Notes: generated from the sequence alone by a model not told the origin. A stretch of DNA of 64,000 nucleotides from Neodiprion pinetum (GCF_021155775.2 NC_060232.1:19475922-19539921), one strand, 5' to 3'. Positions 11,078 through 24,003 are shown, numbered from the stretch's first letter. Program-made: numbers and translations.

Positions 11078-12391
11078 TCACCGGTGCAGAAATTGTTCAA
11101 GGTGTCCGCCGTTTTCTCGCAGGCAAAGCCTGCAACGTTGGACCAGCTGGCCAATTGCTGCGTGAACGATTTCCAGCGTCACCGTCGCCGTTGCCGCTAC
11201 GATTTTTACCTCCAGGGCTTCCAAAGTATTCGGTGGATCTTTGTAGACGAATTCTTTGATCAGACCCCAAAGGCAATAATCTAGAGGATTCAGATCGAGT
11301 GATCTCGGCGGCCAAGCGATCGGACCCCCACGGTCCACCCACCTATCCGGAAATCGTTCGTTCAGAAATTGACGAGTGCGGGCGGGCACTGAAATGTGCC
11401 GGAGCGCCGTCATGCTTAAACAACATTACCGCTCGGCGTTCAAGGGGACGGTCTTTGAGAAGATCTGGAATCCGATCTTCAAGAAACTGCCGATACGTTT
11501 CACCGTCTAGCCTTGCTGGTAAAACGCAGAAACCGATCTGTAGCAAGAATTACCCTCTAGTAAATTGTTGCATAATAAATCCATAATGCTCGTCGAATCA
11601 TTGATTAGTTTTGACTAATATTTAATATGAATCATACCTTGATTTTACTGATTTACCGAGGTTGTTTGTCTCAACATCAGTAAAACGGATTTTCACTGAA
11701 TTTTCTAAAATCAAGCCAACGAGACGATAGAAATTTGTAATATCTGTATTCAAGCATTATCGAGTAAGCTCACCAACTCGTCGTCGATCATGCCATCCCA
11801 CACGTTGAGGCTCCAACGAACCTGGTTTCTCGACTTCCGAATATCGTGTGGGTTTTCTTCGGCCCAATGATGGATGTTGTGGCAGTTGAATACTCCATCG
11901 CGATCAAAATTTGACTCGTCCGTAAACAAAATATTGAATACGAACAACGGGTCCGCTTCGGTTTGTTGCAAAACCCGTGTGCAAAACATTCGTCTCGTGG
12001 CACCGTCGGGCCCGTGGAACGCTTGCACCTTCTGGGTGTGGTACGGTCGCAAATCGTTTGATCGTAATACTCGGTGGACGGTCGAGTTGTCCGTTTCGTA
12101 CTCCGCTGCCAAACCGCGTGTACTTTTATCGGGCGTCCTTGCCACATCCTTCAGAATTCGTTCCTCGAACTGGACCGTCCGTCTTGATCTCGGACGTCCT
12201 GCGTTTGATCGGTTGGGGACAAAGGTGCCAGTTTCTAACAGACTCCGTTCCAATCGCCTGAAAGTTTTCGCATCCGGATGTCGTCTTACTGGAAAACAAA
12301 CTGCGTACTCACGAGCTGCTGCCCCTGCAACGTTGTTGCACGCTCCCATCATCAGCACCACAACATACATTTCACGATTAGAATACTCCAT
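11078..12391 (-). pseudogene. mariner-like transposase with DUF4817-type N-terminus, two exons
   Basis: Cut-and-paste transposase of the Tc1/mariner (IS630) superfamily. Exon 1 (12391-11774) carries the N-terminal HTH region (EYSNREMYVVVLMMGACNN; GRPRSRRTVQFEERILKDVA) and the first catalytic Asp in LFTDESNFDRDG. A 236-bp intron (11773-11538; donor TTG/GTGAGC, acceptor GCTACAG/ATC, phase 0) joins DDEL to IGFCVLPARLDGETYRQF, exactly as the uninterrupted family reads. Exon 2 (11537-11078) has the second Asp in KHDGAPAHFS and the third in SLDLNPLDYCLWG. A single-base indel in the C-rich run near 11390-11400 shifts the frame; otherwise the gene is complete. It is flanked on both sides by histone-type stem-loop sequence. 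Confidence 0.85.
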
Positions 12392-12411
12392 CGTTTAACA
12401 ATGAAGTTATT

Positions 12412-12427
12412 GGCTCTGAAAAGTGCC
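12412..12427 (-). promoter_or_regulatory. third histone-type stem-loop, upstream of the transposase start
   Basis: Minus strand reads GGCACTTTTCAGAGCC, 20 nt upstream of the transposase ATG. It has the same core as the two copies after the stop codon, so the element is bracketed by this motif. This fits either insertion into a histone 3' end or a motif belonging to the element itself. Confidence 0.5.
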
Positions 12428-12814
12428 GGTTTTCAAGAGTTTATTGTTACTTGTATACGCAAGCGAGGCTGATAAGAATATGACCCAATTTTGTAGTTGG
12501 AAGCGCGTTGTTTATAACAACTGACTCCCGAGTTGCTGTGCAGTCGCATGAGATTTTGTACACAAAGGGTGTGGAATAAATACGAGTTTGATGAAATACG
12601 GAATACTTTGAACTTATTTCAGCGGTATTGAATGACACATTTCTTGAAATCATCGATTGATGATCTAAATAATCAGTAAATACTGATCATTTGAATTCGC
12701 GGTAAACCATGTTCCTGCTAGATTTTTGTCCGTCCAAAAAGTTACACTCAATAAATTATTCCTAAATAATGTAGGTTTGTTCAGTCAGTCTTCTCTTATC
12801 AGTTCAGCAAGCGA
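12428..12814. other. no gene recognised
   Basis: Spacer between two head-to-head mariner-type copies. I see no stem-loop motif and no coding match. Confidence 0.4.
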
Positions 12815-13140
12815 ATGATGTACCAGCAAATCAGGAAACTAACCAGGTCTGCTGTGGGTGCGTGTAACAAAGTTGCTGCGGTAGCGGCTCGTGAACAGGC
12901 GATACGTTATCTGTTAAGACGCCGTACGGATGCGAAAGTTTTAAGACGCTGTCAACAAAGGTGCTGTAAAACCAGTAACTTTGCTCCAAATTGTTGAAAT
13001 GCCGGGCACCCCTGGTCAAAAAAATTAAACAATTCAGAAAAGTTATCGTGCAGGATGTGGCTAAAGCACTAGATTCGGCGACGGGGCACGACATAGTCAA
13101 GTTGACCGTTTATAGAGTCTTTAGATCAGAGAATTGCGTC
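12815..13140 (+). pseudogene. second DUF4817-type mariner transposase, N-terminal relic
   Basis: The plus-strand translation GACNKVAAVAAREQAIRYLL and RRRTDAKVLRRC aligns with GACNNVAGAAAREYAVCFPV and RRHPDAKTFRRL of the copy at 11078-12391. After a stop at about 12995 the similarity continues weakly in shifted frame (VIVQDVAKALDSAT, VYRVFRSENCVP). The catalytic domain is absent. Head-to-head to the fuller copy and more diverged, so probably an older insertion. Confidence 0.7.
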
Positions 13141-13688
13141 CCTTCGATGAATGCGGTTCTGTTTTACGGAAATCCATTCTACAGTGGAATTTTCCTAAAA
13201 AATGTGTTCTTTAAACTCGCTTACAGTAATACACTTCTACGGAACTTTTTTTCTACAGAAAAGATTCAAGATTCGCATCAGAAATAATCCTTCATGAACG
13301 ATTCCAGAAGAGAAAAGCTCGATAGAATATTTTTCCATAAAATATTTGTGTAATGAAATTTTTCTACAGTATATTTCACACACGCAACGCATAACCTGTT
13401 TGACACAACACATATTCAACACACACATAAATTTAACGCAAATTAGTTCGATCAATTTAGATCAAATAAAGTTGAATTGAATAAAAATGTACGAAATTGA
13501 CGATGAAACGTATAATTTTTAGTATCGATGATCGCTCTCAATGTGGGTTGTGAAAAACATAATTTGTGGAAAAATATTTCTCAAAAAAATGTTTTGTATA
13601 AAAACATTCTCCACAACACTTCTCCATATCCTCTGGAATAAATCATAGATGATTATTTCCATTGCAAATGTAGAATTATTTTATGTAG
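13141..13688. other. no gene recognised
   Basis: AT-rich sequence between the mariner relic and the LTR, with scattered ACACA-rich stretches (13375-13430). No coding match. Confidence 0.4.
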
Positions 13689-15772
13689 TGTAACGCTAAA
13701 TTCTGTTACCCTCGGAGGAGGACTTACCGTTGACACTTTGGCGCAATTCTCCACTTATTCAAAATATTAAACTATAACGAAATAAATTATGTTGGGCGCC
13801 AGACGCGTTAGCGTCGATTTTCAAACAATAATACGAATCAATAAAAATAACACGAAACCGTACGAAAAATTAATAGAGAACCCATTGTATGGCTGGCTAG
13901 GCTCAGGTACTCACAGGTACGAACTGGTAGAGTGGCGGTATTGAAGGCAGCTAACAATAATTACAGAATTAAAGCAAATAATGAAATAAAAAATAAACTC
14001 AAGTCAGAAGGAAAATGAACAGGTCAATCGATCATATCTTGTCGAGAAGGTTACATGGTTGAGACAGGCAAATAAAATGGTATCGACATCGGTAGTTAAT
14101 AAAATAGCAATCGTTGTTCACAATAATTTCGGTAGAATAGAATTAAACGGTAGCTTTGAAACGAGAGACGGCAGTTAACAGAGAAAAATGAACGTAGGTC
14201 GGAAGATGCGATACAATGCAAGAATTTACTTAAAATTACACGTTACTGGGCGACGTGATCTTACCCAAGGTGCAAATAACGCTACGAAAATTATTATTCT
14301 GTCAATTAGAAACGAGATAACTTTACTGCAATCGGTAGAAAACAAGGTAACGATAGCTCGGTAGATAACACGACGAATTTACCATAGGTTATAACCAGTA
14401 CGAGAGGTTGACATTCATTAACAATTTACAAAATCTGTAGCGTAAAGGATCGACTAGATAACTTTCGGTAGAATTATTCATAAACGATAGAATCGATAAT
14501 TTGTAATGATTACGGACCTGAGGAATTAAACAATAAACTCCTAAACCTAACTTTCGAGAGAATACATAATACAAAATTATGAGAGAGTGAGAATTTCGGA
14601 GAGTTCACAAAATAAAGAAATACACTAAATACACCGCAGTACAAAAGAATCAAGGAAAATTCGCAGAGCTTAACTTAACAAGATACAGAGAAAAGAATAA
14701 CAAGCAAAAATAATATAAAATTGCCAATAGCAATAGAAAAAAAGGTGCGGAAATATTTAGAGGCTGATTCTACTGATTCGCTCGGTTGTACTCCAAGGAA
14801 CTCGATATACGATACAATAGGCACAAAAATGAATAAAAATATAATAAGCAATAACAGAAATAAAATATAAGGCACACTACTATTACAAAAAAGTATGGAA
14901 TGAAACGTAAAGCCAATAGGGCTCAAAATACGATAGAAAATACAGAAGCAGGCTAATAGGAATTCACAAATAATCAGAAAAGTCATAAATACAAAAGAAA
15001 TAATTATTCGGCAGTTACGAGGTCGCTCAGACACGAAAATAATTAATTACTGAAATCATACAGTCGCACGGCGGCTTACTGTAACTCTGAGCCGTGGACC
15101 ATGATTCACACAAAACTGGCATCGCACGATGCAACCAAGAAACGATAATTACAATATTAACGACCGAAATCATGCAGTCACACGGCGGCTTACTGCAACT
15201 CTGAGCCGTGGACCATGATTCACACAAAATCCATGAATACCATAAGAAAGAATAGAAATTATGAGCAACTTCGTAATGATACAATACAAAGGCAGAAGCA
15301 TTACCTTAACGGATGATCTCAGGCACACAACACTGAGGTTAATTTAAAATAAAACTTAGAATAATCAAAAGAAAATAAGAAGGAAGGAAAGAACTTGAAT
15401 TTATACGTAGAAGTTAACGGTAGTGCAACGATAGAGGGTGTGGAGAAACGGTAGATAAAGTAACGATAGAACGAGAGGAAAAAGGATCAGTAGCTCAAAA
15501 CGGGAGAATAATCGGGAGACCACGAATAGAGACAACTGTCGCTCAGCAGGTCAAGCGTAGAATAGAAGGAGGTCGGAGTTCGGCTCGCCGATCTCGCGGT
15601 TGTCGTGAGGTGATTCTTCTTCCCTTTGATTGGTTGGTTGACCCCCACCGCAAATAGACCATCCCCCTGTGGCGAATATTGGTTGCGGCGTGGTCATGCG
15701 TTTTCGAAGATTACCGCTAGATGTAGCGTAATGTGCTGCTCGTGATTTCGGCATTGACACCACTCGTGCGAT
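13689..15772 (-). mobile_element. truncated LTR of gypsy family A
   Basis: Homologous along its length to 21150-23216 and, in the opposite orientation, to 58904-60874 plus 47715-47799, which is the 5' LTR of the gypsy element at the right end of the window. It starts TGTAACGCTAAATTCTG, the complement of the LTR 3' end. The match ends at about CGATTT (15772), where the other copies continue for about 790 bp more. It is therefore truncated, and no target duplication is found. It abuts the foldback copy 2. ORFs inside it (14675-15034, 15027-15284) are LTR sequence, not genes. Confidence 0.8.
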
Positions 15773-15820
15773 TTAAGGTGCCGCTGACCTGGATCTAAAA
15801 GTTGTAATCGTTCGAAGCGC

Positions 15821-17604
15821 CCTCTGCGTAAGTTTCCTCGGTTTCAAACCATTCGAAGGTGGTACTCTCCACCGGGGTGTAGCGCAACACAATATTAGAC
15901 AAAACGCGGTCGGTAAGAGGCCTGAATCTGAGTCGGTAACCATACCAACAGGATTGACCCGAATTTTGCATGCAAATGATGACGTCATGTGTGTAGCGAT
16001 TGCATCACGACCGAACTGATTATTTTGATGGTTTTACGGTGAATATAGCAAATTCAATTTATTGTTCCGTGAAACACCCTTCAATGTGGGACATTCTTTG
16101 ACGAATCGGAGAGATTTAGATAAAAATCGACCGACACAATTTTGATGCAGCTTAAAATTTTTTCACGGGTTCTATATCGAAAAAATAGGGATACGTATTC
16201 GAGGATTTTTTTATTTTACATATTTCGTAACATAGAGGGGATCGAAAATTTGATAATTTGGTGTTTTCTGGCACGGAGAACTCATTTTCAAAAATTCGTA
16301 ACGCCGGTTCTGTTTGAGCTGAAAAGTTCGTTTTTTCAACCCAAAGCTAATAAAATGAATTTTAATGCAACAATTGTTTCATTTACGATCAACCGAAATT
16401 TATATTGTTATAAATAATTAATATGTTTAAATCGATTTTTAGCAATTGCCTTCACCTCGTAGCGAGTTCTCAGCACGACCATCGTATTCTCCATCAATTC
16501 AAAATACGTTATGGATAAAAAATTTGACGTAGAATACGATGGTTGTGCTAAGAACTCGCTACGAGGTTGAGGCAATTTTTAAAAATCGATCGAAACATAT
16601 TAATTGTTTATAACAGTATAAACTTCGGAATAATCGTTAACGAAAGAATTGTTGTAATAAAATTCATTTCATTAGCTTTGAGATGAAAAAAACGAACTTT
16701 CCAGCTCAAATAGAACCGGCCTTATGAATTTTTGAAAGTGAGTCTTCCAAGCCAAAAAACACCAAATTATCAAATTTTCGATCCCCTCTATTTTACGAAA
16801 TACGTGAAATAAAAAATCCTCGAATACGTATCCCTATTTTGTCGGTATAGAACTCGTCAAAAAAAATTTCAGCTGAATCAAAAATGTGTCGGTCACAAAG
16901 GTGTTTGGTTGTAAAAGAATGTCCCATGTACATTAAAACATATCGAGCAATATTAATTTTACACAGCACGAAGTATTTTCAAAATGATTTCATAAATATC
17001 ACCATTCACCATTTGTAAATATTTGGAAATATGTTCGAAAAATACTATTGAAAGAAAACGGGTACGAATCGTTGTGGTCTCGTTTTATGAAGTTACGCCA
17101 TCGGTCGTCCCCCCCCCCCCCGCCCAACTCCGCTTCTCCTTGTCGCAAACTTGAATGGTCATGTTTATTTTCCGTCCGTGCATTACATTGTATTCGATTA
17201 TTCGCTCAGTCTACGGATAGTGACTGTGCGCGAGAAAAAAAAATCTTTGTGTCGGCAGACGACTGTGCTCGAACATTTTGTATTTCCAAAATAAAGAGTA
17301 TTTCTCATTCTTCTTCAGAGGTTTTCTATGAGGTACATACATGATTATCTCTGGTGAGTATTTATACATATATATATATGTACATTATACAGTTGTATAA
17401 AACGTGCACCACGACTTACGTTTTTTTCGACGTACGCCGTCAATGCCGGAACGACCCATAGCGTAACTTCGGGGTATTACTGTATCGGAATCATTCTGAA
17501 ATTGTACATCGCTTGTTACACACAACTCTACTGACAATAATGAAATAATTTTATGTTCGAAGCTATTTTACTAGTGAAAAGGGTTTCAAAAAATGATTAT
17601 ATAT
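15821..17604. mobile_element. foldback element FB, copy 2
   Basis: Homologous to 848-3055: same left part from CCTCTGCGTA, same inverted arms around ACCTCGTAGCGAGTTCTCAG (about 16450) and its complement (about 16550), same right part ending GGGTTTCAAAAAATGATTATA. It lacks the roughly 800-bp central segment of copy 1, so the arms are separated by only a few dozen bases. A further sequence of about 390 bp is inserted in its right part (17086-17480). No transposase. Confidence 0.75.
17086..17480. mobile_element. insertion of about 390 bp in FB copy 2
   Basis: Absent from FB copy 1, where the flanking sequence runs directly from the GAAGCATCGCTACGACC region to TCGGAATCATTCTG. The edges are loosely inverted: GAAGTTACGCCATCGGTCGT at the left and GACCCATAGCGTAACTTC at the right. 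It holds a C14 run (about 17111), an AATAAA signal and a short TATATA stretch. The family is not recognised. Confidence 0.5.
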
Positions 17605-20600
17605 AATATTGGAACACTTTATTCATGTTACTATGGATTTATAAAACAATTATTGACATCGACGTTGAGGATTACTTTTATACCCTCTGAAATATTAAAT
17701 GCAAGGAAATAGTATCTGAGATTCGAGGTAACTGTGAAGCTGAGGGTTGTACGAAACAGTTCCTTCTCCCGGTTGATGGGAGTTTCTAACATCCATTGCG
17801 AAGTAATGTAATTTGAACATAGTTCACCACTCCATGAAGATATCCTCGCGGCATGTGACATTGCGTCCGTCCAACGGTTACGACGGATTATCCTGTAAAA
17901 TATAAGCGTGTTCATTTGGTTGTTTCGCATTTTCAATGCAGAATCCATAACATGATTAGTACTTGTCGATAAAAATATACTTTGGCAGAGAATTCGTGTC
18001 CTCCCCTCCTTATCTTATAAGGACACATACAAATACATGGGTCCTCTTCTGTTCTCTTACAGCCATGTGTCGGCGCCATCTCACTATACCCAAAAATGTT
18101 AAAACTGAATGGTCGAAGCTGACGAAATGGAATAGTGTGATTAAAAATTTTGATCATCTTGAATAATCCGAAAAGTTGAGATAATTCTTTTGAAATTAAG
18201 ATATTCATTTTTTACGAATCACTCTAAATTTCACCGTATTCAATATTTTACTACCGATAGCAGATATCTAATGTATGGTCATTCGGAATGAATATGAATG
18301 GAAAATTCCTCGTCAAACCCGACGGATTATTTGTAATCGGAAAGATTTTTTACAGAATGTATAAAATGGTAGAAGCCTCGCCAAAAAATGGTACCATTAA
18401 ACAATTCGTTCGTTAATAACAATTACTATGTTCAATGTTTCCGGATAAACCAAAGTTTTCTACGAAAGCTTATCCTCTCTGCTCGCGAATGTGCTGTGAA
18501 TAATTTTTCTACGTCAAGTAGAACAGGAGATGAGATATTGATTCTTCAAGTTTGCTGCGCGCTCATTTTGCAACAAAATTGAATGACTCGGTGCTTCCGG
18601 AAAAAAAAATCGTAGAAATAGGTTTTGACTTTTTATGCTCACATATCACTTCGAAAAAGCTTTCATTGTTTTGGAAAATACGCGGTCACATTTTGTCAGA
18701 ATGATATTTCTGACTCAAGAACCTAAATTTCGTCCCAACTGACTTTTTATGGTTTACATGATGAAATAATAACAGTCGTAATATTTATTTTCCTTAGGAT
18801 TTGAAATTTCTCGCATATTTGCATCGTACTTAGGGTATATGTCAACACGTGTAAATTTCTCCAATTATCGGAAAAGAAAATTACCGTACGATTATAATAA
18901 TTGAACTCTCCGAGCATTCGAATCTAGGCTCCGATAAAATTGTGGTATTCGCGACGAAGCATTCAGCAATTCTTATGTTCTGCACACTCCTAACAAAAAA
19001 TCAAAATGATTATATATGAAGAGAACAGAGAAAAGAAAATTTGAAACACGTATACAATTTGGTTACTCAATATTTTGAAAAATGTATAACAAAACGACGA
19101 TCGAAACAAATGTCAACAAAACGACGATCTTTCGAACGCCACTGTTTCGAAGCAAACGTAAACAAGACGATTTGTTTTCTACATTTTTTTTCTATACTGT
19201 GAAAATGCTGGAAGTCCCTCCCCACTCCTCAACGGTACACATTTTCGTAGAAATACAATGAGCATCATGGGTACAGTGAGAACACTCTGGGGCGAGTTTT
19301 TCCATACTTATGAACGGTAGTGTATATTCATTTGAAAAAAACGGCAATTTCTCAAATAATGAATTGAAAAATCTGAAAAAATTCACGCAGAGTAACTTCT
19401 AGTAGTACTTTGATGTGACCAATTATGGGGCGGATCTGAGATGGTTGAAAAAAAAGTGGCCGAGTTGACGGAGAATCCTTCCTTTTCGGGTTGAATTCCT
19501 AAAATATCGATTTTTGGAAAAAAAGATGGAAACCGAAGTTGTTCAGAATTTGATTCCCAACAAGTTTGTTGCTATTCATTTATGCCATTAAGTTGAAAAT
19601 AAACGAGATAATGGAAATATGTCGAATTTGTCGCCTTTTTCAGGTTTAATTCCAAAAATATTGATCCTAGAAGAAAAACTGTAAGAACTAAACTTGTAGA
19701 GAATCAAAATTGATACAACTTTTGTTCCGACGGTTTTTCTGTAAAATCAAAACCGGCCGAGTTATTCAAGAAAAACCATTTTAACCTAAAAAAACCATTT
19801 TTCGAATATACGCATAAGCATGATTTGGTCGCCATTTTGAATTTACACTCCCAGTGACCCCTGCGAGACAGCTGTGAGAAAAAAATTTTCGTACAAAATT
19901 ATTTACAAATTAACCGGGGAATTTCGATATCAATTCTGACGATGACCCAAGAAATTAAAAGGTTGATCGAAACAGAAATCCGAAAAAATTGAATTTCCTT
20001 TTCTTTGAATGAAAAAAGGCGTTTTCCCGAAAAATTTCTTAGGAACTTTCGACTCTAATTTTGACAAGGATTCGCCCTGTCAAGTATTTGCTGCGAATTA
20101 CGAATCACCCTGCATAGCAAGTGCAGATTTGGCAGGATTCTTGTAAATGATATCTATAATTGCATAACAGAAATTTGCAGTATAAAACACTTACCATCGC
20201 AACAAACGATTCGTTCGTCGGCGCGTCAAATTAAACCTTTTTTCGGTTCAGCCGTGGGACGTAACTTATCCATTGTTGCACTCACAAGATTATTTTTGTT
20301 TGTAACAAATATATGTATACACACTGGCCGCGTGAAAATTTGCACGTGATTAGAACTTGTGACACGGCAAATTACCAAAACACTCGCGTTTGCTTCGTTC
20401 GCCGCGAAAAGTGGATGTGGACGGTACGCGAGGAAACGCAGAAGCGACGGCCACGCGGCTAGTGGGGACAGTGGCGTGTGAGGGATAGTACTTGGAATCC
20501 GAAGAAGTTGATTCCTTCGAGAGTTCCAAATTTCTGTGAAATATTATAGGATTGTGCCGGACTTTGATGTACAGCAGTAACACATACCCCGACTTTTCGT

Positions 20601-21149
20601 AGGCCGTATACGATGCAGAAACCAACCCAAAACTCGCTAGCTTATCCGTAGCGTATACCATCTACGAGAAGTCACGGTATGTAGTTTTATAACGATTTCC
20701 ACCTAATGAGTAACTTTCAGGTAGTTCGTCTGATGTAAAAAAAAATTTTCGTAGCATCATTCAGAACTAGGCGTAATTGACAAATGAAACGAAGTAAATA
20801 AAGTATGAAATCCTTATTTGTTGAGAATTAAAAACAGAAAAAATTGGCAAGCAAATCTTCATCAGAATTTTAACAAGGATCGGCCCTGTAAAATATTTGC
20901 CACGAATCTTGAACCGTTGTATGCAGTAATTGTATGTATGTACAATGACATAGATTTTTTGCGGGATGTATTTCTAGTATTGTTAAACACATCCGGTTCA
21001 AAAACAATTTCGCGTATGTGTTAGGGTAATCTTTAAAACAGGCTCGGACGATTATCAACCGGCCCACCCCCCCCCCCCCCCAAATTTGCTGTAAATAAAT
21101 AAATAATGGTCTGTTCAAGAGCACAATTTTTTATCTCAACCCTAAACCC
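17605..21149. other. 3.5 kb without a recognised gene
   Basis: AT-rich sequence. ORFs up to 105 codons (17631-17948, 20350-20661, 20870-21124) show no motif I recognise. A GC-richer segment at about 20390-20480 and a 15-base C run at 21067-21081 are the only unusual patches. Confidence 0.4.
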
Positions 21150-24003
21150 TGTAACGCTAAATTCTGTTACCCTCGGATGAGGACTTACCGTTGACACTTA
21201 GGCGCGATTCTCTACTTATCCGCAATATCAAACTATAACAAAATAATTACGTTGGGCGCCAGACGCGTTAGCGTCGATTTTCAAACAATAATGCAAATCA
21301 ATAAAATTAACACAAAACCGTACAAAAGAGATAAATAGAGAACCCGTTGTATGGCTGGCTAGGCACAGGTACGATCGCCTACATCCCGGTAGAGTGGCGG
21401 AATTCAAGGCAGCTAACAGTAATTCCAGAATTAAAGAAAATAACAAAATAAAGAATAAACTCCAGGCAAAAGGGGAAAATGAACAGGTCAATCGATCATA
21501 TATTGTCGAGAAGGTTACATGAGTGAGACAGGCAAATAAGATGGTATCGATAGCGGTAGTTAATAAAATAAATAATCGTTGTTCACAAAAAGTTCGGTAG
21601 AATAGCAGTAAACGGTAGCTTTAGAACGAGAGACGGTAGTTAACAGAGAAAAATGCACGTAGGTCGAGAGATGCGATATAATGCAAGAGTTGACTTAAAA
21701 CTACACGTCACTGGGCGACGTGATCTTACCCAAGTTGCAAATGACGCTACGAAAATTATTATTCTGTCAATTAGAACGAGAGAACTTTACTGCGATCGGT
21801 ATAAAACAACGAGACGATAGTTCGGTAGATGATACGACAAATTTACCATAAATTATAACCAGTATGAAAGATTGACATTCAGTAACAATTTACCAAGTCG
21901 GCAAACGATCGACTAGGTAGCCTTCGGTAGAATTATTCATAAACGGTAGATTCGACAATTTATAATGATTACGTACTTGAGGAATTAAATAATGAATTCC
22001 TAAACATAACTTTTGAGAGAATACCAAAATACAAAATTATGAGAGTGAGAGAATTTCGGAGAGTTTACAAAATAGAGAAATATACTAAAATACACCGCAA
22101 TACAAAAGAATAATTCACAGAACTTAATTTAACAAAATACGGAGAAATAAATAACAGGCAAAAATAGTATAAAATTGTCAATAGTAATAAAGAAAAAGGT
22201 GCGGTAATATCTAGGGGTGATTCTACGCTCGCTTGTACTCCAAGGAACTCGATATACGATACAATAGGCACAAAAATAAATAAAAATATAATAAGCAATA
22301 AGAGAAATAAAATATAAAGCACACTACTATTACAAAAAGAGTATGGAATCAAATATGAAGCCAATAGGGCTCAAAATACGATAAAAAATACAGAAGCAGG
22401 ATAATAGAAATTCACAAATAATCAGAAAAATCATAAATACAAGAAAAGTAATTATTTGGCAGTTACGAGGTCGCTCAGATACGAAAATAATAAATTACTG
22501 AAATCATGCAGTCACACGGCGGCTTATTGCAACTCTAGGCCGTGGACCATGATTCACACAAAACTGGCATCACGCGATGCAACCAAGAAACAATAAATAT
22601 AATATTAATGACCGAAATCATGCAGCCACACGGCGGCTTACTGCAACTTTAAACCGTGGACCATGATTCACGCAAAGTCGATAAATACCATAAGAATGAA
22701 TAGAAATTATGAGCAACTTCGTAACGGTACAATTCAAAGGCAGAAGCCTTACCTTAACGGTTAACCTCAGGCACACAAACTGACTCTATTTTAAATTAAA
22801 CTTAGAATAATAAAACGAAAGTAGAAAGGAAGGAAAGGACTTGAATTTATAGGAAGAAGTTAACGGTAGTGCAATGATCGAGAGTATGGAAAAACAGTAG
22901 ATACGATAATGGTAGAATGAAAGGAAGAAGGATCGGTAGGTATTAAATCGAGAGAATTATCGGAAGGATGCGGAAGAACGATGCTGTTCCTCAACAGGTC
23001 AAGCGTAGAATAGCAGGTCGTAGTTCAGCTCGCCGATCTCGCGGTGTCATGAGGTGATTCTTCTTCTTTGATTGGTCGGTTGACCCCCACCGCAAATAGG
23101 CCATCCCCCTGTGGCGAATATTGGTTACTGCGTGGTCCTACGTTTTCCAAAAATTACCGCTAGATGTGGTGTAATGTGCCGCTCGCGATTTCGTCGTTGA
23201 CACCAACTCGTACGATGTGTAGCTGCTTCGGTTACAGTCCAGGCTGCCTATCATCGGGGACTTCTTTGGCAGAGGCATACATAGGGTGCCTCTCGGCCAA
23301 AGTTACCGGGTGGAGAGTGACGCCTCATTGTTCACCTTCACCGGCTTTTGTACAGGCAGTAGCTAGCTGCCTGTACCTGAGGTCGTGCAGTCAGACGGTT
23401 GGCCAAACCGTGGACCACGACCCACACAATTAGTCCTTGTCGATAGGAAGGCAGCGTCGATCCTCGGAACGATGGCTTTATCAACCTGAACGTAGTGGTT
23501 TGGGGTCGGTCCGGCACCAGGCCGGTAAGTCGGAAGATGGCAGGCTATGGTCTGCCCTCCACGCCATCCTTACGGCATCCGATAGAGCTGGCGGCTGGTT
23601 CCTCTTCGAGAAACGGTGCCCTCGGCCGCCGGGAGGATTTTTATCTCCCTGTTCACCGGCAGTCGAGGCGATACGGAAGGTTCGGGTGGATGCTACCCCA
23701 GGTGTATATAAAGGTGCACCAAGGTAGCCAGTGTAGTCTGATGAGACCGTCAGTAGACGAAGTCGTCGAGGGCTGCAAACGGTAGCTAGTGGTCCCTTGT
23801 TGGTCGGAATCGTTGTCGTCCAAGTACCTTATTAGCGTGCGCCGAAGCGCGAAATAAAGAATTTACAAAAAAGAATTAGTTAAAAGTAGTTATTGCCTAT
23901 TTTGTATCGAGTTCGGTTGGAGTACCCTGCTGAGGACGCGTAAACTAAAAATAATAGCGCTTGTGTGCCCTTGTGACGGGCGATTCTGAAACGCCACGTT
24001 ACA
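21150..24003. mobile_element. solo compound LTR of gypsy family A, 2.85 kb
   Basis: The ends are TGTAACG and CGTTACA, with ACCC on both outer flanks (21146-21149, 24004-24007), a 4-bp target duplication. The same 2.85 kb arrangement forms the 5' LTR of the gag-pol element at 46922-60874 in reverse orientation. Two modules are visible. 21150-23216 is the part shared with the LTR at 13689. 23217-24003 holds TATATAAA (23705) and AATAAA (23853) in plus orientation. The TATA/AATAAA polarity is opposite to the gag polarity in the right-hand copy. A 96-codon ORF in the second module (23437-23727) is nearly identical in the other copy, as the DNA is. Confidence 0.8.

Noticed and set aside
10863..11081. 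A histone gene upstream of the stem-loops
   Set aside because: No histone-fold sequence is readable in any frame within about 1.5 kb. The sequence preceding the loops on that strand is the mariner transposase.
14675..15284. Hydrophobic ORFs in the LTR copies (also 22065-22364, 59701-59940, 60559-60780) as membrane proteins
   Set aside because: They recur only with the LTR and have shifted frames and stops between copies; the hydrophobicity reflects T-rich sequence.
23437..23785. Conserved 96-codon ORFs in the LTR (also 47150-47489)
   Set aside because: Identity between copies equals that of the surrounding LTR DNA, two frames are equally open, and no protein motif is present.
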